Shown: in pieces, positions 34,914-43,866 of the stretch
How positions within the stretch are numbered: position 1 is the stretch's first letter
Layout: each line of letters begins with the position of its first letter
NCBI GenBank assembly: GCA_964471535.1
Contig: CAYYHA010000007.1
Location: forward strand, 1-45,823
Length of the DNA stretch: 45,823 bases
Source: CAYYHA01 sp964471535
GTDB taxonomy: Bacteria; Myxococcota; Myxococcia; SLRQ01
Reading direction: 5' to 3'
Notes under the pieces: model-generated
What the model saw: the letters and a program-made list of their open reading frames with translations, nothing else
What the model was told of the DNA's origin: nothing
The model's database searches: none
Made by a program: the position numbers and the translations under genes

Positions 34914-35795
34914 TCAAGGGAAGAAGGAGGCCTCGAGGACCGCGATGAAGAGGTTCGAGAGGGCGTGGAACAGAGTCGCGGCCACGACGGTGCCGGTGCG
35001 CAGGCGAAGCCATCCGAAGACGAGGGCGGGGAAAAAGACGGCGAGGCGCCAGGGGTAGGGTTCGGTCAGGTGCCCGAGCGCGAAGAGCAGGGCGGTGAGC
35101 CAGAAGGCAGGCCCGATGGTGACGCCGAGGAGGCGCCGGCCCCGCCGCGCCTCGTCGAGCCCCAAGGCGAGGCGCGCGTAGAGGTAGCCCCGGTAGAAGA
35201 ACTCCTCCGGCAGGGCCACCACGAAGAGGTGGGTGACCACGAGCCACAGGAAGTCGTGGGGCAGGCGCAGCGCCGGGTCGAAGCCGCCGCGGTAGGGGGC
35301 CAACCACGCGGCGTAGGGTTCGGGCAGGCGAGTGAGGACCTCGACAAACCCAAAGAAGCCGAGGGCGAAGAGGGGAAAGATCAGCGCCGCCAGCCCAAGG
35401 GCCCACTTCAGCTCGGTGCGCCAGCTGCGGACCGTCAGCCCGTAGTCGGCGAAGGCTTCGCCGCGGCGCCACAGCACCAGCCCGGGCAGGTAGAGGAAGG
35501 CGAGGACCGCCACGGTCTTGAGGTTCGAGGCCACCCAGGGGACGGCGGGACCGATGAGGTAGCGCGCGAGCAGGAGGAGGGCGAAGGCCCCGGCCCACAC
35601 GCCGAGACCCTCGCGGAGGGCCTGGCGGCGTGTCTCTCTGTCGGGCTCCCGCTCGACTGTTCCGGGCCGGGCGCCGGCGCCGCGGCCCGACCCCGAGGCG
35701 TGCGGCGATGCGGGGCGGCCGCGCTTTGGTGCTCGTGCCTCCGCATCGGGCACGGGGGGCGCCTGTGAAGCGGATTCGGGTTCGCGGGGGGACAC
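34914..35795 (-). CDS. CPBP-family intramembrane glutamic protease
   Basis: A 293-residue multi-pass protein of the CPBP/Abi family. A disordered Pro/Arg/Ser-rich N-tail (1-60) precedes about seven membrane segments. The three family motifs are intact: EEFFYRGYLY (Glu197, Glu198, Arg202), FALGHL with His242, and HALSN with His277 and Asn281. Bacterial members process membrane proteins; some (the myxosortases of myxobacteria) cleave C-terminal MYXO-CTERM anchors. I see no MYXO-CTERM tail on any protein in the window, so that role is only a possibility. The start is GTG 35795; minus-strand TAGGCT (35805-35810) is nine bases upstream. It diverges from speA and converges on a lipoprotein gene. 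Confidence 0.9.
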   Translation of the reverse strand: MSPREPESASQAPPVPDAEARAPKRGRPASPHASGSGRGAGARPGTVEREPDRETRRQALREGLGVWAGAFALLLLARYLIGPAVPWVASNLKTVAVLAFLYLPGLVLWRRGEAFADYGLTVRSWRTELKWALGLAALIFPLFALGFFGFVEVLTRLPEPYAAWLAPYRGGFDPALRLPHDFLWLVVTHLFVVALPEEFFYRGYLYARLALGLDEARRGRRLLGVTIGPAFWLTALLFALGHLTEPYPWRLAVFFPALVFGWLRLRTGTVVAATLFHALSNLFIAVLEASFFP

Positions 35796-35877
35796 GGCGG
35801 CCCCAGCCTACCGCGGGTGGCCTCGTCCTTCACGCTTTGCACTTCTCTGGGAGCCCGTTGTGGGTAGACTGCCGCGG
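35796..35877. promoter_or_regulatory. 82-base divergent promoter region, CPBP gene and speA
   Basis: Minus-strand TAGGCT (35805-35810) is nine bases from GTG 35795; plus-strand TAGACT (35865-35870) is seven bases from ATG 35878. Neither start has a Shine-Dalgarno. A TTGCAC at 35837-35842 is too far (22 bases) from the plus -10-like box for a standard -35. Confidence 0.45.
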
Positions 35878-37785
35878 ATGTCGCCGCTCTCGCGCAAGTG
35901 GACTCCCGACGACGCCGACGAAGCCTACGGCGTGCGAGCGTGGAGCGGTGGCTACTTCGGCATCAACGCAGCCGGGCACCTGACGGCCCTGCCCGGGACG
36001 CCCACGGAGATCGATCTCCATGGGCTCGTCCGTGAGGTGCGCGAGCGGGGGATCGAGCCGCCGCTGCTCGTGCGCGTCTCGGAGCTGCTGCGGCGCCGGG
36101 TGATCGAACTGAACGAGGCCTTTGGCCGGGCCATCGAGGAGTACGGCTACCAGGGCGCGTACCGAGGGGTGTTCCCGGTGAAGGTGAACCAGGATGCGAG
36201 CGTGGTCTCCGAGGTGGTGCGTGCGGGCCGCCCCTACCACTTCGGGCTCGAGGCGGGGACGAAGCCCGAGCTGTTGGTCGTGCTCGCGCTACTCGACGAT
36301 CCCGAGGCTCTGGTCGTCTGTAACGGGTACAAGGACAGCGAGTACGTGGAGACCGCGATCCACGGGCTCCGCCTCGGACGCCGCGTGGTGCTCGTCCTAG
36401 AGAAAGCCACCGAGCTGGACACGGTGCTCGAGGTCGCCGAGCGCATGGGAAGCCTGCCACCCCTCGGGGTGCGCCTGAAGCTCTCGAGCCGCGGTGCAGG
36501 CAAGTGGGAGTCGAGTGCTGGGGACACCGCCAAGTTCGGTCTGACGGCACACGAGCTGATGGAGGTCATTCGCCGGCTGCGTGCGGCTGGCCGTCTCGAA
36601 GCGCTCCAGATGCTCCACTTCCATCTCGGGAGCCAGGTCTCCTCGATCCGCAGCATCAAGAACGCACTCCGCGAGGCGGGCCGTTACCTCGTCGAATGCC
36701 ATCGCCTGGGCGCCAGGTTGCGCTACCTGGATGTGGGCGGCGGGCTGGGGGTGGACTACGACGGCTCCCAGACGAGCTTCAGCTCCTCGGTCAACTACAG
36801 CCTGCAGGAGTACGCCAACGACGTCGTGTACTACACGCAGGAGATCTGCGACGAGGCCGGCGTGCCCCACCCGGATTTGGTCAGCGAGTCGGGGCGTGCC
36901 GTGGCTGCGCACCACGCCATCCTGGTGACCGAGGTGCTCGGTGTCTCCGTGATGGGCCGGGGACCGAACGCAGCCGAGGTGCCCGAAGGGGCCCACCAGG
37001 TGGTGCACACGCTCCACGAGATCCACCGCGACCTGTCGAAGAAGAACTACCTCGAGCTCTACCACGACGCGGCCTACGCGAAGGACGAGGTGCTCTCTCT
37101 CTTCTCGCTCGGCCACCTGAGCCTCGAGGAGCGGGTGAGCGCCGAGGACCTCTTCTGGGAGATCGCACGGAAGGTCCTGCACCTCGCCCGGGACGGCGAG
37201 GCGCGCCTGCCCGAGGAACTCGAGCCCCTCGAGCGTGTGCTCGCCGATACCTACTTCTGCAACTTCTCCATCTTCCAGTCGTTGCCCGATGCCTGGGCGG
37301 TGCAGCAGCTCTTCCCCATCGTGCCGCTGCAGCGGCTCGACGAGCGTCCCCTGCGCCGCGGCGTGCTTGCGGACATCACCTGTGACTCCGACGGGAAGAT
37401 CGACCGCTTCATCGACCGGCGGGACGTGAAGGCGGTCCTGCCCCTGCATCCTCTCACCGGTGATCCCTACTACCTGGGGGTCTTCCTGGTCGGCGCCTAC
37501 CAGGAGAGCCTGGGGGACCGGCACAACCTCTTCGGCAAGGTCAACACCGTGCTGGTGGAGCCGGGGGAGAACGGGTCCTACCGGATCGAGCAGGTGGATA
37601 CCGGTGAGACCGTCGCCGAGGTGCTGCGTGGCGCGGGGCACCGGCGCGAGGACCTGCTCGCCCGCATGCGGCGCGCCTGCGAGGACGCGCTGGCCCAGCA
37701 GGCGATCTCGCGGCAGGACAGCCGCGAGATCCTGCGCTTCTACGAGCAGGGACTCGCTGGCTACACCTATTTGGAGCGGGAGTGA
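35878..37785 (+). CDS. speA: biosynthetic arginine decarboxylase
   Basis: A 635-residue PLP-dependent fold-III decarboxylase converting arginine to agmatine, the first step of the agmatine route to putrescine. The PLP lysine is Lys102 in FPVKVNQ, followed by the conserved FGLEAGTKPELL and CNGYKD. HFHLGSQ, DVGGGLGVDYDGS and SESGRA mark the cofactor phosphate and substrate sites, and the C-terminus has the family-specific PIVPLQRLDE and DSDGKIDRF. The length matches E. coli SpeA (about 630-660). ATG 35878 is chosen over GTG 35860 because TAGACT ends seven bases before it. SpeB and other polyamine genes are not in the window. Its last 19 bases overlap the convergent kinase gene. Confidence 0.96.
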   Translation: MSPLSRKWTPDDADEAYGVRAWSGGYFGINAAGHLTALPGTPTEIDLHGLVREVRERGIEPPLLVRVSELLRRRVIELNEAFGRAIEEYGYQGAYRGVFPVKVNQDASVVSEVVRAGRPYHFGLEAGTKPELLVVLALLDDPEALVVCNGYKDSEYVETAIHGLRLGRRVVLVLEKATELDTVLEVAERMGSLPPLGVRLKLSSRGAGKWESSAGDTAKFGLTAHELMEVIRRLRAAGRLEALQMLHFHLGSQVSSIRSIKNALREAGRYLVECHRLGARLRYLDVGGGLGVDYDGSQTSFSSSVNYSLQEYANDVVYYTQEICDEAGVPHPDLVSESGRAVAAHHAILVTEVLGVSVMGRGPNAAEVPEGAHQVVHTLHEIHRDLSKKNYLELYHDAAYAKDEVLSLFSLGHLSLEERVSAEDLFWEIARKVLHLARDGEARLPEELEPLERVLADTYFCNFSIFQSLPDAWAVQQLFPIVPLQRLDERPLRRGVLADITCDSDGKIDRFIDRRDVKAVLPLHPLTGDPYYLGVFLVGAYQESLGDRHNLFGKVNTVLVEPGENGSYRIEQVDTGETVAEVLRGAGHRREDLLARMRRACEDALAQQAISRQDSREILRFYEQGLAGYTYLERE

Positions 37786-40700
37786 GACAGCTGCGCGCGA
37801 AGGCGCGCGAGGAGGACGTCCCGGTTCACTGGCTTGGCGAGGAAGTCGGCGGCTCCGAGTTGCCGGGCCCGCTCGCGGTGTTTCCGGCCCGCACGTGAGC
37901 TCAGGACCACGATGGGGATGCCGGCATAGCGCGGCTCGGCGCGGAGGCGTTCGATGAGATCGAAACCGTGCATCCTCGGCATCTCCAGGTCGGTGAGTAC
38001 GAGATCGAAGGAGTTGGTGAGGGCCTGCTCGAGGGCCGCGCGCCCGTCTGCGGCGACCCGAACCTCCCATCCGTTGCTGCGAAGGATGCGAGAGAGGTGG
38101 GTGCGCACCGAGAGTGAATCGTCCACCAGGAGTATCCGAGGCCGTTGTGACTCGGCCGGCCCGAGGGGGCGACGGGGCCGGGGGCGCCCCATCGAGGCGG
38201 TGAGCAGCCACGCGGCGTCGAGGACGAGTCGCACGCGACCCTCGCCGCCGACCACCGCGCCGGCATAGAGACCCAGCGGTTCGAGGAGGGGGCCCAGGGG
38301 TTTGACGATCCCCTCCTCACGGCCCACGAGGCGGTCCACCAGGAGGGCGCAGTTCCTCTCACCGTGCCCGACGACCACCGCCGGGACGCGGCGCGCGTGG
38401 TGCGCCTGCGGCGCACCGGTCAGTGCCGCCAGCGAGAGCACGCGCAAGGGCTCGCCTCGCCAATAGATTCGTCCACCGTCGAGGGCGGAGGCGGCTTCCC
38501 GGCGGTCGACGAGCAGGGTCTCGCGCACGGCGGCGTGGGGGAGGGCGAAGCGCTGTCCGCCGCAGAGAACGGTGAGCACCTCCAGGATCACTTGCGTCGC
38601 CGGCAGCCGGGCCGAGAAGGTGGTGCCTTGCCGGGGCCTGTGGGACACGGAGAGCACGCCGCCGAGGCGTGCCACCGAGGTCGCCACCACATCCAGGCCC
38701 ACGCCCCGGCCGGCGAGCGCGTCTGCCGAGTCGCGGGTGGAGAAACCCGGGGCAAAGATGACCTCGACGATTTGCGCATCGGGCATGCGCTCCGCCTCCT
38801 CCCGCGACAACACGCCGCGAGCCACCGCCACTTCGCGCAACGCTGGAGGATCGAGGCCGCGACCGTCGTCGGCGACCTCCACCACGACGTCGCGTCCGAG
38901 CTGCCACGCCCGCAGGGTGATCCGACCGATGGGCGGCTTCCCTTGCCGCCGCCGCTCCTCGGGAGACTCGATACCGTGGGTGACGGCGTTGCGAACGAGG
39001 TGCACCAGCGGTTCGGACACGGCGTCCACCACGGCGCGGTCGAGCTCCGCCGTCGCCTCCTCTACCACCACCTCCACCTCCTTCCCCTCGGCGCGCGCCC
39101 ACTCCTTGGCCGGACGGACGAAGCGGTCGAAGAGATCGGTGATGGGAACGAAGCGCGCCCGCGTGAGGCCTTGTTGCAGCCGCTGCGTGTGGCGGTCGAT
39201 CTCCTCTACGTCGTCTCCGAGCGCATCGGCGAGGCGAGAGAGCCCGGAAAGGGCCTCCTGCAGCTGGAAGTCGAGCTCCGCCACCTCGCGCGAGAGCACG
39301 TTGAGGTCGTCGTAACGGTCGAACTCGAGGCCGCTCCAGTCTTCCGCGACGGCAGACGTCATGATGCCCTCCCGGCGCGAGCGCACCGGAAGAGGATGGG
39401 TGTAGGCATGGCGGGTGGCGAAGTCGTCGATCCGGCTGGAGAGAGCGCGCGCGCGGCGGGCGACGAGGTGCAGGAGTTCACGCATGCGGCCGCTCGCTTC
39501 CTCCAGACGGGCCTTCGTGGCCAGCAGATCGCCCGCTTCGAGGAGGAGCGCGTCGAGGCGCTCGAGGGAGACCCGGACGCTGCGGCCCGCCGGGCGCCTC
39601 GTCTCGATGTCCCGTTGCGCCTCTTCTGGTGCGGCGGCCCCTTCGGATGGGGTGCCGGCGAGCAGGCGCTCGATCTTCGAGAGTCCCGAGCGTGCCACGT
39701 CCAGCGCCGCGGGTTCTACCGGCCCCTTTCGCGCACGCAGCCCGGCGAAGAGATCTTCGAGGCCGTGTGCGATCTCCATCACGGCATCGAGGCCCACCGT
39801 CCCCGCGGCACCCTTCAGCGTGTGCGTAGCCCGGAAGAGGGCACCAAGGGCCTCGGTGTCCTCGGGCTGCTGTTCGAGCGTGGCGATGGCCCGTCGTGCG
39901 GCGGCGAGGTGCTCCGTGGCCTCCTCCGCGAAGACCTCGCGCAGCTCGGCCAGCATCGCCTCCTCCTCGTGGGAGGTGGCCGCTCCGTCTGCCGCGTCCA
40001 GCCGGCGTCGATCGTACACCGAGGTGAGCAGGCTCTGCGCCAGGGGTGCCGCTTCGGGATCCTCCAGCCGGTAGGACGCGAGGCGCATCGCTCCGTCCGA
40101 CAGGCGCACCGCAAGATCGAGCGCGGCGTCATCCGGCGCCAGTCTCCCTGCCGCCATGTCGCGGAGCAGGTCGGCCAGAGCCTCGAATATGTCCGACAGA
40201 TCCGGACGTCCAGCCATCGCGGCGGTGGCAGAGAGCGCCCGAGCATTCTCCTCTTCACGGGCCGCCGCGCGTTGTCGCGGCGCGGGGCGCGTGTCTTGGC
40301 GCGCTGCCGCGAACGCATCGTGCAACGATTGTGAGAAAACCCCAATCTCCTCCCGGAGCGCCTCCGCCAGGTCTTCCGGCTGCGCCAACCCGGAGCCGGT
40401 AACGCCCTGCGCCCCTGTGCGGCTCGAGACGGCGGAGAAGATTTCGAGCCCAGACTCGAACTCCAGGAGGATCTCCTCGTTGGCGTCCGGCTCTCCGGAG
40501 GCGATGTTCTCGATCATGCGCTCGATGCTCTGCACCGCCGCGCTGGCGATCTCCGGCGCGATCCCGACGCGTCCGATGGTCGCACTCGCGAGCTGATGCA
40601 GCGCGCCCTCGAGACGAGCAACGAGCTGGTGGAGGTGGGTGAAACCGAGCAGACCGGAGACGCCCTTCAGGCTGTGCACCGCCTCTTGCAGTCGCTGTAG

Positions 40701-40817
40701 ATTTCGCGCCGAGAGCTGCTGTCCCGCCAGAGCGGGCGCGAGTTCTTCGCGGATGCACTTCAGGTATCCGCTGGCCTCCTCGAGGAAGGAATCGACGAGC
40801 TCTGCGTCGATGGTCAC
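37767..40817 (-). CDS. ChpA/PilL-like hybrid CheA chemosensory kinase
   Basis: A 1016-residue hybrid CheA. It has two histidine phosphotransfer (Hpt) domains: one N-terminal with His48 (VHSLKGVSG) and one central with His332 (THTLKGAAG). Dimerisation, the HATPase region (HLVRNAVTHGIES, DDGRGLD, GRGVGLDVV) and a CheW-like regulatory domain (ALPHAAVRETLLVDR) follow, then a C-terminal receiver (about 895-1013) with Asp943 in LTDLEMP. P. aeruginosa ChpA has more phosphotransfer domains, so this is a compact version. Its start overlaps the MCP stop by four bases, so it is the last gene of the coupled RR-CheW-MCP-CheA operon. The tail overlaps speA by 19 bases. Confidence 0.94.
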   Translation of the reverse strand: MTIDAELVDSFLEEASGYLKCIREELAPALAGQQLSARNLQRLQEAVHSLKGVSGLLGFTHLHQLVARLEGALHQLASATIGRVGIAPEIASAAVQSIERMIENIASGEPDANEEILLEFESGLEIFSAVSSRTGAQGVTGSGLAQPEDLAEALREEIGVFSQSLHDAFAAARQDTRPAPRQRAAAREEENARALSATAAMAGRPDLSDIFEALADLLRDMAAGRLAPDDAALDLAVRLSDGAMRLASYRLEDPEAAPLAQSLLTSVYDRRRLDAADGAATSHEEEAMLAELREVFAEEATEHLAAARRAIATLEQQPEDTEALGALFRATHTLKGAAGTVGLDAVMEIAHGLEDLFAGLRARKGPVEPAALDVARSGLSKIERLLAGTPSEGAAAPEEAQRDIETRRPAGRSVRVSLERLDALLLEAGDLLATKARLEEASGRMRELLHLVARRARALSSRIDDFATRHAYTHPLPVRSRREGIMTSAVAEDWSGLEFDRYDDLNVLSREVAELDFQLQEALSGLSRLADALGDDVEEIDRHTQRLQQGLTRARFVPITDLFDRFVRPAKEWARAEGKEVEVVVEEATAELDRAVVDAVSEPLVHLVRNAVTHGIESPEERRRQGKPPIGRITLRAWQLGRDVVVEVADDGRGLDPPALREVAVARGVLSREEAERMPDAQIVEVIFAPGFSTRDSADALAGRGVGLDVVATSVARLGGVLSVSHRPRQGTTFSARLPATQVILEVLTVLCGGQRFALPHAAVRETLLVDRREAASALDGGRIYWRGEPLRVLSLAALTGAPQAHHARRVPAVVVGHGERNCALLVDRLVGREEGIVKPLGPLLEPLGLYAGAVVGGEGRVRLVLDAAWLLTASMGRPRPRRPLGPAESQRPRILLVDDSLSVRTHLSRILRSNGWEVRVAADGRAALEQALTNSFDLVLTDLEMPRMHGFDLIERLRAEPRYAGIPIVVLSSRAGRKHRERARQLGAADFLAKPVNRDVLLARLRAQLSHSRSK

Positions 40818-43423
40818 CCCTCCGCCACCTCTTGCTCTGTCGGCGGCTCCCCATCGGGGGGCACCTCTCCCTCCTCGCCTCGGGGCGCTCCTGCTGTCGG
40901 TGGTGGCGCGGCTCCGCGCGGCGCCTCCGCCGTACCTTCTGGCGCCCTTGGCGAACGGGCAACGTCGCCTTTGGCGCCGGTCGCTGCTTCTGCTGGGGCC
41001 GCACCTGCGACGGGCCCAGCGGGGGCCGGATCGGTCGGGTCTGGGCCGCTCTGCATCCGCGAGGGGGCGTTCTCGGGCGCGGGCTCGGCCATCCGAGGCG
41101 TCGCAGGCTCCGGCTCGGGTGTCCCGTCGCCGTTCCCTGAGGTACCGGCGACCTCGGCGAAGACTCGGGCGATGCGAGCCCTGGTCCGACGCGCTGCTGC
41201 CTCCAAGGTCGAGTCCCGGGAGGCATGGAGCAGGCGTTCGAGCTCTTCGAGGCTCGCCTCGATTTCCGCCTGGCGCTCGCGCAGGGCGCTTCGCAGAGCC
41301 GTCTCGTCCGTGTCCTCCTCGACCCGAAACCGCGCGATCGCATCGGCGAGTTCCATCGAGAGTTCCTGCAGTTCGTCCACCGCAGCGGTGGAGAGCGCCA
41401 CCTGCTCCTCCGTCTCCTTGGCGATGGTGCGCAGCTCACCGATGTAGCGGGCCAGACGCTCGCTGCCCGCTGCCTGGTTCTCCGCACTCTCGCTGATCGC
41501 CTGGATCAGTGCGCTCGCTTCCTCGACCACGTGGCGGATATCGGCCAGCGCTCGTCCCGCGCCGTCGGCGATCTGCACGCCTTCCTCCACCTTCTGCTGC
41601 ACCTCCTCCATCGCGGTGACCGCGTCCTCCGCCCCCGACTGCATGCGTTCGATCAGAGAAGCGATCTCGCGCGCCGCGGCGCCGCTTCGCTCGGCGAGCT
41701 TTCGCACCTCCTCGGCGACGACGGCGAAGCCCCGACCCTGTTCGCCGGCTCGGCTGGCCTCGATGGAGGCATTGAGGGCGAGCATGTTGGTCTGGGCAGC
41801 GATGTCGTCGATCAGCTCCACGATGGTGTTGATCTCGAGGCTCTTCTCCCCCAGCTCCTTCAAGCGTTTGGCGGCCAGCGAGACATCGAGGCGGATGGCG
41901 TACATCCCCTGCACCGTGTCGTCGACGGCGTCGGAACCGCGCACCGCGGCCGCCTGGGCGCCCCGCGCCGCAGTGCTCGCCTTCCCCGCCGCCTCGGCCA
42001 CCGAGGCCATGGACTCTGCCCAGGCCCGCACGTGTTCCGAAGCGCGGTCGAGCCGCTGCGTCTGCGTGGCCGTGCCCGAGCGCACACGCTCCTGTGCGTC
42101 GCGGATGGCCGCCGCCCCCTCGGAGACCTGTGCCCCCACCCGCTGCACGCGCACGATGAGGTGCCCGATGGATTCGAGCATCAGGTTCAGGGCGTCGACG
42201 ACCGACCCCAACACGTCGTCCGTGACCCGTCCGCGTACGCTCAGGTCACCCTGACTTGCGGCACTGACCTGGTCGAGGAGGGTCACGATGTTCGCCTGCA
42301 GCCTCCGCTTGTCCTCGTCGGACTCGATGAGCCCCACGATCCGGTCCAGCATGGCGTTGAGAGAACGCGAGAGTTCGCCCAGCTCGCCCCCCTCCACCTC
42401 GGGGACGCGGGTACCGTAGTCCCCTTCGCGGATCTTGTGAGCGGCCCGGCTCATGGCACGGATGGGTAAGAGCAGCCGGTTGTGGGTCCAGCGCCAGGTG
42501 ATCCACACCGCCAAGAGCGCGAGCAGGAGAAAGGTGGCGACCAGCCCTAGGATGAGCCGCTTCGAGGCGGCTTGGCTCTCCGCCACCGTGGCAACCACCT
42601 CGTCGACCCCCTCGAGGCTGCGACGGATCTCCACCTCGCCCTGACCCAGGGCCTCGGGGATCTTCGCGAGGAGGCGCGAACTCGCGGTGGAGACCGGGGC
42701 CCTCACCGCCAGGGCGTAGCCGGTGCCTCGAAGGGGTGCGACCAGCCACAAGGCCCGCCCTCCTTCCTCCTCGAACTCACGCGTCAGGAGCAGCTCGGAG
42801 CCGGGACGTCCCACCGCGGACAGCCGTGCCGCGAGGCGGCGGGCGCTACCGTCCTCTTCGGAGGCGCCGCTGGGGGGCGCGAGCGCTGCGGCGAGGCGCT
42901 CGCCCTCGGCATCCAGCAGCGCAGCCAGCTCCGGCGCCACGGCATCGATGCGTGTTCCCGCATCGTAGAGCCGGTGCAGCACGATGCGCCGGTGTGCCGG
43001 GTCGATGATGGCAACGGAGCCGTTGCCCGGGATGGCGGCATAACGGATTGCCGCGAGCTCGGGTACGCCGTCGAGGCGCCCGTCGGCGAGGCGCTGGGCA
43101 GGCAGGCTCGAGAGGATCGCCTCTGCCGCCAAAGCCAGGTCCACGGTCTTCTCCCGCAGGTACTCGACGTGCGCCGCTTCGATCGCCTCGGCGGTCTCGC
43201 GTACGGTTCGGTCGAGGCGCCGGGCGCTCGCCGTGGCGGCCTGACGCGAGCGCGCCTGCACCTCCTTCAGCTTGGACTGCAGCGCGCCGAACTCCCGCGT
43301 GACCAGCAAGGGCACGGCGAGGAGGATGAGCAGCGCCGGCACCGAGACGAGGGTCAGGCTGCCGAGCAGCAGGCCCACCAGGCCTCCGGAGGATCGGGGC
43401 GAATCCCTGCGCTCCGAACTCAT
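40814..43423 (-). CDS. PilJ-like methyl-accepting chemotaxis protein
   Basis: An 869-residue chemoreceptor. Membrane segment 1 is at about 15-42 and segment 2 at about 290-315, enclosing a periplasmic sensor region of some 250 residues. A HAMP domain follows (PIRAMSRAAHKIREGDY), then a second HAMP-like unit (SAASQGDLSVRGRV), as in PilJ. The signalling tip is QTNMLALNASIEASRAGEQ, continuing GRGFAVVAEEVRKLAERS. The last 110 or so residues are Pro/Ala/Glu-rich and disordered, with no NWETF-type CheR/CheB tether. The start ATG 43423 overlaps the CheW stop (ATGA). Ligand unknown. Confidence 0.92.
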   Translation of the reverse strand: MSSERRDSPRSSGGLVGLLLGSLTLVSVPALLILLAVPLLVTREFGALQSKLKEVQARSRQAATASARRLDRTVRETAEAIEAAHVEYLREKTVDLALAAEAILSSLPAQRLADGRLDGVPELAAIRYAAIPGNGSVAIIDPAHRRIVLHRLYDAGTRIDAVAPELAALLDAEGERLAAALAPPSGASEEDGSARRLAARLSAVGRPGSELLLTREFEEEGGRALWLVAPLRGTGYALAVRAPVSTASSRLLAKIPEALGQGEVEIRRSLEGVDEVVATVAESQAASKRLILGLVATFLLLALLAVWITWRWTHNRLLLPIRAMSRAAHKIREGDYGTRVPEVEGGELGELSRSLNAMLDRIVGLIESDEDKRRLQANIVTLLDQVSAASQGDLSVRGRVTDDVLGSVVDALNLMLESIGHLIVRVQRVGAQVSEGAAAIRDAQERVRSGTATQTQRLDRASEHVRAWAESMASVAEAAGKASTAARGAQAAAVRGSDAVDDTVQGMYAIRLDVSLAAKRLKELGEKSLEINTIVELIDDIAAQTNMLALNASIEASRAGEQGRGFAVVAEEVRKLAERSGAAAREIASLIERMQSGAEDAVTAMEEVQQKVEEGVQIADGAGRALADIRHVVEEASALIQAISESAENQAAGSERLARYIGELRTIAKETEEQVALSTAAVDELQELSMELADAIARFRVEEDTDETALRSALRERQAEIEASLEELERLLHASRDSTLEAAARRTRARIARVFAEVAGTSGNGDGTPEPEPATPRMAEPAPENAPSRMQSGPDPTDPAPAGPVAGAAPAEAATGAKGDVARSPRAPEGTAEAPRGAAPPPTAGAPRGEEGEVPPDGEPPTEQEVAEG

Positions 43424-43857
43424 GCGGCGGCCTCCATCGCCGTCCTCCAATGATGCATCAACGCCTCCACATCGATGAGGAGGATCTCGTGGGGCCGCGT
43501 GCCGGTCGCTTCGAAGCGCGCTCGCACCCAGGCCGGGGCGTCGGGCAGGGGGGAAGCCGCCGCCGGATCGAGGTCCACGAGATCGAGGACACGTTCCACC
43601 GGCACCGTGGCGACCAGCTCCCCCTGCTGCAGCATCAGTAACGCCTGCCCCGAACTGACCGTTGTCGTCGCGCCCGGCAGCTGGAGGACGGGGACCACCT
43701 GGCCGCGACGCCAGACGACGCCGCTGAGGAGCGGAGGTGCCGTAGGGACAGGTGTGAGCTCGCCTGCGCCGAAGAACTCCACCACCGACTCGATGGGGAC
43801 GGCATAGACCCGGCCCCAGGGACCGCGCTCGGGGACGGTGAACACGCAGGCGCGCAT
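43420..43857 (-). CDS. CheW-like coupling protein (PilI-like)
   Basis: A 145-residue single-domain CheW that should link the receptor to the hybrid kinase. Features of the fold are YAVPIESVVEFFG at about 18-30, LLSGVVWRRGQVVPVLQL in the middle and ILLIDVEALMHHW at the end. It starts at ATG 43857, nine bases after the response-regulator stop, and its stop overlaps the MCP start. Gene order RR-CheW-MCP-CheA matches pilG-pilI-pilJ-chpA without pilH, pilK and chpB. Confidence 0.9.
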   Translation of the reverse strand: MRACVFTVPERGPWGRVYAVPIESVVEFFGAGELTPVPTAPPLLSGVVWRRGQVVPVLQLPGATTTVSSGQALLMLQQGELVATVPVERVLDLVDLDPAAASPLPDAPAWVRARFEATGTRPHEILLIDVEALMHHWRTAMEAAA

Positions 43858-43866
43858 CGGTCGCGT

